Below, piece by piece: positions 25,301 through 35,136 of a stretch of 64,000 bases of DNA; the stretch's first letter is position 1; every line of letters starts with the position of its first letter. The stretch is from positions 1,736,001-1,800,000 of the forward strand of contig SMMW01000619.1 in assembly GCA_004794655.1 (NCBI GenBank), given 5' to 3'. This stretch comes from Marisa cornuarietis. Its lineage: Eukaryota > Mollusca > Gastropoda > Architaenioglossa > Ampullariidae. The position numbers were made by a program, and so were the translations under genes. The notes beneath the pieces are model-generated. The model was not told the origin of the DNA and made no database searches. It saw nothing but the letters and a program-made list of their open reading frames with translations.

Positions 25301-28300
25301 TTGTCTTTTCAAAGTATCGGAGGTAGCCAACCGAACAGCGTCCCCTGACCTTAAGTGCGACAGCACTAAACCGCAGTATACAGCATTCAGTTGGTCTCCT
25401 TGCTGGTTCATCAGATTCCCTCTGCCCTGTCCTAACCATGGACGTATATCTCTGGACTGCTTGCAAATGTCTGTGGTCCTAACCATACTCACCGAGTTCA
25501 GCCGTTTGAATGTAGGCCTGAAATGTCGTCCTCTCATTCCGTCAGCCCAAGGAACTTTTTTTTTTTTTTTGGTACATGAAGTAAAGTTGTGAGACAGATT
25601 TGTTGAAGTTACCTTTTTTTTTAATAGAGATGGTTGAGGCACCAATCGAAAAGGTCGCGGGCAGAGACGATGCACGTGGTGAGGAAGTGGTATGAGGTGT
25701 TAATGACTTCATTGTTCTTTCCCCGCTCCCAGTTCTTACTCATACCCATACCATGCCAGCTGTAGGCAGCGCTCACAGGGTGCCATCACGGATGCATGGC
25801 TCTGGTGCTTGTAGACGACTTGTGCACGTTAAGCTGGCTTTGCACGCTCCGACTCAGTCGATGTAACACGTCTCCCGTTCAAGCGAGGCCAAAGCACAAA
25901 TTGGCTTCTGGTTTAACTCTCAACATCAAAAAGAAGAGCAGACGATGCCTACTCTCGTGTTGATGGTACAAAAATTCAAGCTTTATGGTCTGATGTATTT
26001 TCAGTTTATTGGCTTTAAAGACCAACCTGAATGGTTTGCATTTTTTTGGCGATATCGGTAGATATAGGCGATTTCAAACTAACCCGTAAATTTTAGCCTC
26101 CAAAACCCATCCGAGCACCTGCGATCAGCACGTGTCGCTAACTGTGTACTACGTCACACTAGTGCACCATTGACAACACTGGCAGCCGTCAACACCACAG
26201 AGAGAGAGAATGAGCGACAGTTCGGGATATTCGGACGCTGACAGTCTGTATTTCTCGTGCTAAAGTAGCAGTTTTTCAGAGCTACGAGAAATGCAGACTT
26301 TCAGCGTCCGAATAACCCGAACTGTCGCTCATTCTCTCTCTCTCTCTCTCTGTGGTGTTGACGGCTGTCAGTGTTGTCAATGGTGTACTAGTGTGACGTA
26401 GTACACTGTTAGTGGCGCTCCTTGACCGCAGGTGCGCATCGCGTACTTTGCTAGCAGTTAATTAATTGACAGATGGGTTTTGGAGGCTGAAATTTACAGG
26501 TTAGGGTTATACCGCCCATATCTACCGACGTAGCCAAAAAACGCAAACCATTCAGGTTGGTCTTTAAGTCGTAGTAAGTGGAAGTCGAGAACTTTTGTCA
26601 AAACAGAAAGAAACTAGGTAACAAGTTCACTGCAAGTTTATCGTTGACCAAGAATTTTATCGCGGTTTGCTAAATGGTTCGTCTAGACATGACAGCCTAC
26701 AACTTCGCGAGAAGGTTAAGAGTTGGTCTCGGCAAACTGGCAGCAGTCCCGAGATGTAAACGTCCATGGTGCGATTCAATCGAACAAATGTCATGTGGTC
26801 GCTTCATCGACTGAGTCGCACCGTGCAAAGCAAGCTTAATCTTCCTTTGTTGTTTCACGTACGTTCCCTTATCTGTTCGTGTCGTCTGCAGGGCGTGGAG
26901 CAGCTGTACGCCGTGCAGCCGTTGCCATGGTGCCCTCACCTGAGCAGCGTCCAGCCTTTGCCTCAAGGCGGCCTGGACACGCACGCACCATGCGAGGACT
27001 GCGGGGACCTGAAGGAGAACTGGGTCTGCCTCACCTGCTACAAGGTACTCACCACCTCACCTTACATTACATATGAGTGCAGTAGAGGGCGCTGTCCGAA
27101 GACTTCAAATAACGTGTGAACTCTTCACGAGAGCCAGTTTTTCCCCCTTTCACCTCCAAATCGCTCGCTAGATCTTCTTTCTCTAATATTACTACACTCT
27201 AAAACCAGTGACGTGCTAGTAGCAGTGAATTAATTTTGCAGCCACCCCAAAAGTTCGGGTGGTCCGGTGGCGCAATGGTTAGCACCTGTCACCAGTATGG
27301 TGAAGATTGGCTGTACTGGGTTCACCTCTCGTTTCGGGCACACTGTTCTTTCTCAGCATGTGGCATCTGTTTACAGGGCTGGCTGCCTTGCCGTGATATA
27401 GCCTTAGTTGCTGGCTCGGCGTAAAACACTAGTCCCCCCCCCCAACACACACACACACACACACACCACAAAAGGCGCTTTCCTTTTATGTATGCGGTGA
27501 TCGTTTGTCTTCCTTAGGTGACGTGTTACGTACGATTTGTGCGTGTGTTATGCAGCTTATTACCTGGTGTTACTCAGATGTAAGCACGTTGAGAGAAGCA
27601 TTTAGCGTGTGTGATATGTGACGTGCTGCCCATGGGAGATATTTCGCTTGCCTTGTGACGTGCTGAAGGGTGTGTATGGACCTTGTGCAGGTGCTGTGCA
27701 GCCGCTTCGTGCAGGAACACATGGCGAGGCACAGCAAGGCGGACGCACACCCACTGGTTCTCAGCTACTGCGACCTGTCGGTGTGGTGCTACGTTTGCAA
27801 CGAGTACGTCGACAACAAGGTGAGTTCCATCACGCCTCATCTCCTCTCCCCCTCTCTCTTTCCAGAGCGCACCAGATCTACACAGTTAAACTTTTCAATG
27901 CCAGGTGTTTCTTGAATGTAGAGATGAGTGATCAAACACAGTTGCCTGGCCCAGTGTGGGGACCTACAGTAGACATGCATGGCTTTACAGAGTTGGTGAC
28001 GTCATATGCCTAGCAACTGGATGGGTGAGACAAGTGAACAGAACCCCTCCCCGGCCCTTTCCTGCCTTAGTTTTTTGTCTTCTGCGCATGTGCAAGAAAT
28101 GTGTAGATGTTGTACTAAATAATCACCAACCTCTACCACACCTGACAGATTTACTTTCAGGGACAGGGCCATGTACATTTGTGGGAAGACTGTTACAGAA
28201 CCACTGGACTGTTTTTGAGTGCAGGCTGTACCAACTGGCTTTTGTCTCTGTGCCAGCCTAAGGGCAAAACTTGAACTTCAGGCAGCTCTGCTGAATCACA

Positions 28301-31170
28301 GCTTGTTCACATTATGCCATTAGAGGAGGGTCTGGCACAGACTCCTGTCTAGGTGTTAAACGTTCTTCAGATGGTATCCCTTTGTGTGCAGGATAGTTTG
28401 TTCTCATCATATCTTGTTGTCCATTCCCACTAAACAACTAAAACTGAAAAGATGTTATCAGTAGCTGATGTTGTATTGGTTGTATAAAATTCTGTCAGAA
28501 TTGTTTCAACAGATCTTCCTCCCTTTAGCATAATGTACTGGAAAAGTAAATTTGATGGGGAAACTCCATAGTCTGGTGGTTAACCAGCCCCACTGTGGAA
28601 CAGAAGCTTGCTGGTTAGAAGCCTGCTAAGGTATGAGCTGGAAAATGTCCCTGTCCATCCAACAGTACAAATGGATCTCTGATTTATTAGAGAAGTTAAA
28701 AGAGGCTTGACTTTGTCTTTCACATGCTGTGCCCTAGACACGGTGAGCCAGTCATGTTCTCTGATCCTGTAGCCTGTAGGGCATGAAGTTTATTTCAGTT
28801 TTCTGGCTGACATTTTGAAATAAGACTTAAAGCGTCTGAATCTCACTGCATAACCTATCTAAACCATGACCACTAGTGCTCCTTTCCCCCTCCCAGCACT
28901 TAGTGCACTTGTTTGTCAATCCCACAAGCACCAGCTTCTCCTTATTCCAAAGGTGTTTGGTGTATATCCAGCTGTTTGATCCAGCAGGTATGCATGCCTG
29001 TCCCACATATGTGGTACCATCACCGCTGTAATGTACCTGTAAGGCAGGGTCTGAAGTCTGTCAGCACATTAGGAACTTTCATTGCCATTACCTCGCAACA
29101 TTCCTGTGCCAAGTATCTCAGTACTTCTTCAGGGACAGGGAGTCATCATGCATTTGTGTGTCTATGTGTGTGGCAGAGTAAGAAACACACCCTGCCGTGG
29201 GCATGCACAAAGTAAAGTAAGCAAGCTAGTGCATCCACAAAGGATAACAAAATATATGCTAGTTGGTATTGCATCAGCTCATGAAAGATGACTTCATCCA
29301 AATCCTTCATTCATCGCTTAACTGGTCCCAGCTGACTAGTTGCTGGTCCACTGGTATAGGTTATAGGGCGGTGGGTAAAGGTGGAGAACAGATGGCTAGA
29401 CACAGAGGCTGACAAGACCTGTCGTAAGTAGTGGTGAACAGGTGCTGCATGGAACGACCAGTCTACTCCAGGTTTGCAAGCCAAGGTGAAGGCCACTCAA
29501 CATCAGTGAGTCATCGTCATCAGAAGTGGTCATCATGCAGTTTGACAGTGTGACCTGTGTCTTAATATCAGCTGTCAGACTGGTATGTTTCACTGGCTTC
29601 CACAAGTCTCTCACTCCACAGCGGTAGGGGACCAGCGCCTGCGAACAGTCTATGACTACCCCAACATGCTGTTGATTGCCTCCAGGAGTTCACTCCAGAA
29701 ATTCTTCAATAGAATCTGGCTATTTCTCAGTGATTGTAAAACTAATCTGATAATCTTACACAAGAATTCGGCTCTTTTTCCATGATGCTAAAACTAACCC
29801 CATACAGCCGTAAACGCATCCATGTCATTGGTGGGTGGCCTCATATGAAGCTAGTATCGATCTTTTCAATGTGTAAGTGACATGGTCAGACTGAAAAGAA
29901 AAAAAAACCACTTGTCATACTTCCTTGATTCCAGAATTGACAACTGTATGCTGCCAGCATTTATCATGTATGTGTGTTCTTTGTGTAAAGCACTTTGAGT
30001 TCACCTTAATGGTGGAGAAAAGTGCTATAGAAATAATCATCATTATCATTACTTGTCTGAAGCGGTCTGGTTGTACTTTGGTTGCTTTGGAAAACATTAG
30101 CATCTTCCCTCAGCTGGAAGTTGTACAGGTTGTTGCAATATTCAGACCATGGGCTTAGTACTGTAGTGCTTTTTATGAAAATTTGAAAGACTTAAAAGAC
30201 TGAAGTTTTGTGTTGCCCTCTGTAATGCTAAAACCTCTTCAGCTGTTGAAAATAGTACCTCTATCTAGACTAGTCAGTCACCCAGGCACAGGATAGAATA
30301 AGAGCCTTGCTCACTTGCTAAACAGTTTTAATATGCATGAGAAACATTCTTTACTCCCGAAACTGACAGTAACCAATAAAAAAAAATCATCATCTGTTAA
30401 AGCAGCAGCTTGTTGTATGTTATTGCGAACATTATTCATAGATGTTTCTGTAGTTGACATTGTTTCAAGGATTTCCAGCTTCATTCTGATTGTCGCCAGA
30501 AAAATACTATGCATTTATCTGTGGTTGTCTCGTAAAAGGAAGAGATACAGATTGTAATGAAGAAGAGGGTTAAAGATTAGGTCTAAGATGGTCTAAAAAA
30601 ATTTTCCAGTTCCATTTATAATTTTTAAAAAGAGACAAAAATCTGTTCCCTCACTGCCTGTACCACCATCTGAGGAAATTATTCTTGTGTGTGTTGTGTC
30701 TTTCTCAATCTGGTGCTGACAGTAGGTTTAGATATGTAATGAGGCAACACAAATTAAAGCTCTCCATTCTCAGGTCCGGCCTTGAAACTCATCTCTTTCA
30801 GTATTAACTTGTATACTAGCTAAGCCTTTGCTCAGTTTTCCCGTCTCTGTCCATGCTGTCATGTTTACAACTACGAATCATTTACGCTGCTGCTGGAGTG
30901 TTTGTGTGTTTCATAGTATGTTAAACTGACAGTTCATTTGTAGTTCTGTAACTCATTAAACTCACCTCCACACAGCAAAATGCAATAATTTTATAAATAT
31001 AAATAACAATAGGTATATTTTGTAAATCCATATGCATAATTTTGATTGTTTTACCTTGTTTGCTGTGAAGATTAAAGTTGGTATGACTGATGTTATTACA
31101 GATTACTCACCCAATGAAGAATGCTGCACATGAGGACAAGTTTGGAGAGACCTTGCCCAACACAGATTGA
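12036..31170 (+). CDS. HDAC6: Histone deacetylase 6-like, 3' part (linker and ZnF-UBP domain)
   Basis: Four exons, 12036-12185, 26892-27044, 27691-27819 and 31102-31170, all phase 0 with AG/GT borders, give 166 codons and a stop. They encode a short linker and a full ZnF-UBP zinc finger. HDAC6 is a cytoplasmic tubulin/HSP90 deacetylase. Its C-terminal ZnF-UBP binds the free C-terminus of ubiquitin and links misfolded protein aggregates to dynein. All expected zinc ligands are present (WCPH, CEDC, CLTC, VLC, HMARH, HPL, WCYVC), as are the ubiquitin-contact Trp, Arg and Tyr positions (ENW, CSR, WCY, NEY). The phrase HPLVLSY.DLS.WCY.C is much closer to HDAC6 than to USP3/BRAP-type fingers. The two catalytic domains are not in the window, so the gene is 5'-truncated here. 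A ZnF-only paralogue cannot be excluded. Confidence 0.85.
12511..12646 (+). mobile_element. LINE 3' tail, same subfamily as 29.93 kb
   Basis: The order ttccagaattgac, cagttattattgttacgcat, tttgtaaagcttgttgagct, gatatagaaa, then an ATT/ATC-rich end matches 29930-30052 phrase by phrase. It lies in the large HDAC6-like intron. Confidence 0.65.
12650..15500. other. Intron, nothing recognised
   Basis: Part of the 14.7 kb intron between 12185 and 26892. CpG-containing, mixed DNA; I see no exon or recognisable repeat. Confidence 0.5.
15500..15830 (-). mobile_element. LINE C-terminal ORF2 remnant
   Basis: On the - strand, across frames, it reads [15 protein letters not shown], then [14 protein letters not shown]. 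These match the conserved end of CR1/L2/jockey-type polyproteins (WNSLP, then FK..LKTHLF). It is frameshifted and inactive, antisense within the HDAC6-like intron. Confidence 0.65.
16423..16474 (+). repeat. (CA)26 microsatellite
   Basis: Uninterrupted CA units; shorter CA runs lie just upstream at about 16319. Confidence 0.95.
17229..17412 (+). mobile_element. tRNA-derived SINE, diverged copy
   Basis: The head is acggtggcgcgacagttaag, the B-box region is caggttcaaaaccc, the body is ctgctttgccgtgatata and the end is gttccaagtttgactaaaac. Same layout as the better copies at 27.25 and 58.42 kb. Intronic. Confidence 0.65.
17413..22700. other. Intron, nothing recognised apart from simple repeats
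   Basis: Contains (TG)27 at 19302-19356, poly-C/poly-G runs near 19450, 20333 and 20414, and a (CT)n at about 21941. The 165-codon open frame at 20879-21376 has no domain and low-complexity leucine/serine text; I do not call it. Confidence 0.5.
22709..22930 (+). repeat. Minisatellite, about 30-bp unit, roughly seven copies
   Basis: The phrase atgaactttgtggaagt and variants recur at about 22717, 22788, 22819, 22834, 22864 and 22914. The units would spell MNFVEV-type peptide repeats, but nothing suggests they are translated. Confidence 0.75.
22931..26010. other. Intron, nothing recognised
   Basis: Continuation of the HDAC6-like intron; a (CT)n lies at about 25254-25271. Open frames at 24399-24848 and 25160-25675 show no domain and no splice support. 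Confidence 0.5.
26019..26563. mobile_element. 545-bp foldback MITE with TTAA target duplication
   Basis: The left end AGACCAACCTGAATGGTTTG and right end CAAACCATTCAGGTTGGTCT are inverse complements. The inverted repeat continues almost to the centre near 26265 (tttctcgtgcta ... gctacgagaaa). TTAA flanks both sides (26015-26018 and 26564-26567), the target duplication of piggyBac-type transposases. It has no coding capacity, so it is a non-autonomous foldback element in the HDAC6-like intron. Confidence 0.85.
26700..26768 (+). repeat. Dispersed repeat fragment (pair with 53.28 kb)
   Basis: It contains acttcgcgagaaggtt, gttggtctcggca, cagcagtcc and acgtccatgg in the same order and spacing as 53278-53345. 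Short and of unknown type. It ends about 120 bp before the ZnF exon. Confidence 0.6.
26892..27044 (+). CDS. HDAC6: HDAC6-like exon: first half of ZnF-UBP
   Basis: 51 codons, phase 0. The acceptor is cgtctgcag and the donor is tacaag|gtactc. It carries [29 protein letters not shown] and VCLTCYK: the first two zinc-ligand pairs, the CxxC knuckle and the ENWVCL Trp that lines the ubiquitin-tail pocket. Confidence 0.93.
27253..27445 (+). mobile_element. tRNA-derived SINE, well preserved
   Basis: The A-box region is ggtggcgcaatggttagc and the B-box region is gggttcacctctcg. The body is catctgtttacagggctggc and the end is ttgctggctcggcgtaaaac, followed by poly-C and (CA)n. It lies in the 646-bp intron between the two ZnF exons. 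Confidence 0.8.
27691..27819 (+). CDS. HDAC6: HDAC6-like exon: second half of ZnF-UBP
   Basis: 43 codons, phase 0. The acceptor is ccttgtgcag and the donor is aacaag|gtgag. It reads [20 protein letters not shown], then [20 protein letters not shown]. It provides the Cys/His ligands and the WCYxC motif that binds the ubiquitin C-terminal glycines. Confidence 0.93.
29930..30052 (+). mobile_element. LINE 3' tail
   Basis: It reads ttccagaattgacaac, tgtgtaaagcactttgagtt, gagaaaagtgctatagaaat, then (ATC/ATT)n. This is a close relative of 12511-12646 and, at its end, of 38903-38962. Confidence 0.7.
30600..30815 (+). mobile_element. Decayed LINE C-terminal fragment
   Basis: Across frames it ends in a phrase resembling the LINE terminal SGLETHLFQ block (aggtccggccttgaaactca, tctctttcag). 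Very degenerate. Confidence 0.3.
31102..31170 (+). CDS. HDAC6: HDAC6-like terminal exon
   Basis: 22 codons plus TGA, phase 0 after the acceptor tgttattacag. It reads [18 protein letters not shown] then PNTD. It matches the HDAC6 C-terminal tail (a K-N/H-A-x-KFGE motif), which supports HDAC6 over other ZnF-UBP proteins. Confidence 0.88.
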   Translation: MTHPMKNAAHEDKFGETLPNTD

Positions 31171-34100
31171 ATCAACTAGCTTGAAATTTAAGTTAGCAGC
31201 ATACCAGAGTTAACCCATCTCAGTAACTCTTTCAGCTTTCTTGTTGAGTATTTTAACATATAACTGTGGCCTGTGCAGCTCACACATTAAGTTACTTTTT
31301 TAGTTTCAATGAAGTGGAGGTCTCCAGTAATGTAGTTCACCTCATTATTGGTTTTACAGATAGTTGGCAATCATTTGAAATTTCAGTTTCTGAACAGAAT
31401 TTCTTATTCAGAGGAGCATAGAAGACGAAAAGTTCTAAATCAACTTTCTCTAATTGCACATTTTTGTGTACATTATTTCACTGCACGGAGATGATATCTA
31501 GAGATGTATATAAAAGTTTTCTTTGTTCAAACAAATGAGACATTCCTTGTCTGCCAATTTTGTTTTTTTCCTCAAATGCACTTAATATGGACAATATTCT
31601 TCTCCCAACTGTTAATGTTTGTGGTCAGAAAAATTGTCATTCAAGGCCCTACTGATACCTATTGATAATTGATACTGAAAACTTGATGATTATTACAACC
31701 TTCATAACATTAAATGAAAGCTTATGTGTATACTCGCACTCTTGCTCAAGTAACCTGAGTTTTCCTCTCTATGCCTTCCAGTCTGCCAAGACTTTAAACT
31801 GTGTATTTATAGAAATAACATGAGCAATATTATTATCAGAGGAACAAATTTATTGGATGTTGCTCATAATAAGTAGAAAAATGTAGATGCAGTCTACAGA
31901 AACTGAAAAATTATCCTGCAGATGAATTCCCTCCACCTCCCTGTACAAGGGAGAGAATTTCCATACAACAAAATATATTGACAAGTTAAAAGCCTGGTGA
32001 TGTCTGCATGTAGAAGATAAACATCAGCTCTACAGATTTATTTAGAAGGAAAGGAAAGATGATTATCTGTAATTATCTGATGCAGTCTTGAGACAATCCG
32101 TTCAAAATATTTTTTGCTTTGTTATCAGCACAACAAAGATTTAGTCTATTTTAAGTAGAACTCATGAGAGATATTAACTGGAGAAAATGATATTTTTATA
32201 AAAAGTATTCTGCCATATGCTGTATCAAAAAATTATTGTGTGTAGTTATTGTTCTTCTAACTAGACATAGCTCATTGTCAGGCAGCATATTTCTGAAGAA
32301 ATCTACATTCGTTGTGAAACAGCAATAACGAATGGCGTTCCTTCGCTCTTCTGTGAATGTAATAAAATACAGCCAGAATTATCATTAAAGAGAGAAAAAA
32401 AATATGTTTAAAGTCTAGATTTTTATCTGATTTATACACATTTCTATGCACCAAACTTACATGTGTTACCTTCACCTGGCTCACACATGCTTTGCCCACC
32501 TTTACCTGGCTTACCAGTGCTTTGTGTATCTAGCTTACATATCCTTTGTCCACCCTCACCTGGCTAACTTGCTCTCACCAAACTGGCATTTTACAGAGAT
32601 AATCATCCTTCATGCTTCAGTTTGCCTTCATAGTTCACTTTCATATTGTGCATGTTCTTTGATGAATATTACTAAAATATGTTTGGTAAATATATATTCT
32701 GCACTGCTTACTTAATGGTCTTTTACACAGGAGTTATTACATGTGACTTATAGATATTCACAGGCAACTCATGGAATCTGGCAGACTATGTCTTATCATC
32801 ATAGTAGACACAGTCCTCACTTAACATCATTTCATTTTAACCTTGATGAAACACAAAATTGATTCCAGCAAGGACCACTATCTATGTGGAATTTGTATGT
32901 TCTTCCCTGTTTTTTCTGGCTAATCTGGTTTCCTCCCACATATTTAGAAGTTTCTTAATACTTTTGTAAACAAAAATATACCCTAGAAACTTACCTCTAA
33001 AGACATTTTTAATGAGCCTGTCATAAAATTGGTTATGATACAGCATATTAAGTTGCAGTTTTCATGAACCTACTGATAATGTTAAGTGGAGATTGATGTA
33101 AATGTATTCAGTATTATCTGTAGTCAGAAACTATGGTACTTTATTCTGGTCTACATTCTCTTGCAGTCTATATGGTATTTGTGTGTTTATATACACACAC
33201 ACAACACATACACTGCAATGATGGCTGAATTTTTGGTAATGCTTGCTTCAGTTTTTATACCGATAAGAGATGCAAACCCCGAGAGGGAAGTACGTAATAA
33301 ACAGCAATATTCTTCCAAATTTATTAATGTCCTAGCAGCGCCAGACTCGTTTACAAAGACTCAAAATTTGTAAACGACAAACAGACCCCACAAAATCACC
33401 ATCAAAGTGAAATAAGAAAAAGTTGTTCAGATGAACTGCTTGATCGCCTCATGAATGCCAACATAAAAAAAAATCATAGCCATAGTTCATGCCTCGCAAA
33501 GTTTTTATAAAAATCTGAATAACCTTATTTGATAAATATAGGCCATATTGAATCATATATATATCATGAAACAGGCTCTAGAAGTCACAGTTAAACTCAT
33601 GTTAACTATTAACACCTGTAGAAACTCTAAAAATTGACCATGATTAAGATTTTACAATACAAAATATTTCTTGAAATGGTTCCCTCTTATTTAGCAAGAG
33701 CAAGAAGATACCATGGTAAAGGCAGGGGAATGCACGCAGCATCAGAAAATCTCTGTGTAATCATGAACACAGGCTGGTAACAGTAAGAAATACTGCCTCA
33801 GAGAAAGTTCTTTGCCAGAAGTGGATTTCTTCATGCACATGATAAAAAGATGTAGATGTAAAATTAATTCAATAAATTAATATTATAGAGCTACCCCACA
33901 CATTCTTTGCTTCATAATAGAAGTCTGGTCAGCCCTACTTCAGTCTGTGTCCTAGCATATCAGCTAGCTGTGTAGGACATTCCTCTGTTCCATACCCAAC
34001 TACGAGAGCCTTCAGCTCAGGACAATTTTAATTTAAAAAAACTACAGCTAATGTTGCACTGGGACCAAAATTATACTCACATGACACTTAAAATTTCTGG

Positions 34101-34500
34101 TCATTTCTTGATGACCATTTTAGTTACATGTATCTTGGATACAGAATAAATTCAAAATCAAATTCAGAGAAAGTTTTTTTTTTTTGAAGGAAGCAGAGGA
34201 TTAATCTATGAGTCTATCCTGATTAAGGCACGTTCTTTTATGTTAGAAGACACATGAAATAAAAGAAAAGGAGAAATACTTGAAGTTTTACTTTATCAAG
34301 CCTCCTTTAGAATATGCCAAATGGGATATAACCTCTACTGTGACTGATGATACCTTTATGCTGACTTGATATTCACTCTCCAGCTGGCTGCAGTAAAGGT
34401 CAAAGGGTAGAACTAGAAGCCATAAACTTGACGAAAAACTGGGCATCAGTCCCAAAGTCCATCTTCAAGATACAAGACGTGGCTCTCAGCCATGTTCACA
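31171..34500. other. HDAC6-like 3' UTR and convergent intergenic DNA
   Basis: AT-rich and almost CpG-free. AATAAA hexamers on the + strand occur at about 32360, 33875 and 34145, so the cleavage site is undecided. A minisatellite of roughly 28-bp units (acctggctta, acatgctttg) lies at 32459-32577. No coding exon is supported. Confidence 0.5.
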
Positions 34501-34502
34501 TA

Positions 34503-35134
34503 CAGTGGAACCTCAATTACCCAGTGCCCATCATCTGGATAATCAAAAATAATTATAAAAATTCTCAAATGCTAGAATAGGTGCAGTATCACGCACTGTT
34601 TGATTTCCAATGTTAAATTTCAATCAAAGCTTATCAACTGATTCTCCCTTTTGGGCACATGCAACAGCTTGCAGTGTTGTAGTAACTGACAAAACAACTC
34701 TTTTTCTTTTCACTCCTGCACCAGACCACGATGGGTTGGCACCAACTTATGTGAAGCCGCTTTCTAACCTCAGGTGCAGACGCCAACTGAATGAACTTGG
34801 CACAAGACGTCACCTACACAGACAGTGCAACACGTACTCAATCTTTTTTTTAAAAAAAGGCGTTGAAGCAGAAAACAAATGTAAAAAATTATTGACAATG
34901 ACAGTCGTGGGAATTTGGATAAAGGAGAGGGAGAGTTCTCTGCATCAGATTGAGTCGAATGGTTTTTTTCACAGCAGCCGATCACCTGGCTGGTGCACAG
35001 CTGCTATATTTACAATCCTTTAGAATAATTCTCAGAAACCCATCGACAAAGAAAGCTTAAGCAGTGACATGCATGTACTTTCCTGTAGTCAAAATGCACG
35101 GTTAATTGAAGACTGGATAATCGAGGTTCCACTG
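34503..35134. mobile_element. 632-bp pogo/Tigger-like MITE
   Basis: The left terminus CAGTGGAACCTCAATTACC and the right terminus GGATAATCGAGGTTCCACTG are inverted. Each is bounded by TA (34501-34502 and 35135-35136), the Tc1/mariner/pogo target duplication. CAGTGGAACCTC is the familiar Tigger terminal sequence. There is no transposase; the 137-codon frame inside has no domain. Confidence 0.85.
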
Positions 35135-35136
35135 TA

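Larger units (their letters stand above)
27820..31101. other. Last HDAC6-like intron
   Basis: From about 27.9 kb CpG becomes rare. It holds LINE tails (see 29930 and 30600) and a weak tRNA-like block at about 28556-28640 (tctggtggttaacc, gctggttagaagcc) that could be another decayed SINE head. Confidence 0.5.

Noticed and set aside
25160..25675. 171-codon - strand frame
   Set aside because: Runs through a (CT)n and poly-A tract giving ERERE and KKKK strings; no recognisable domain.
27253..27330. tRNA gene call from the A/B-box-like sequence
   Set aside because: The tRNA-like head is followed by the conserved SINE body and repeated at three other loci, so it is a SINE, not a tRNA gene.
34610..35023. 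137-codon frame inside the Tigger-like MITE
   Set aside because: No transposase motifs; the element is too short and the frame has no family resemblance.
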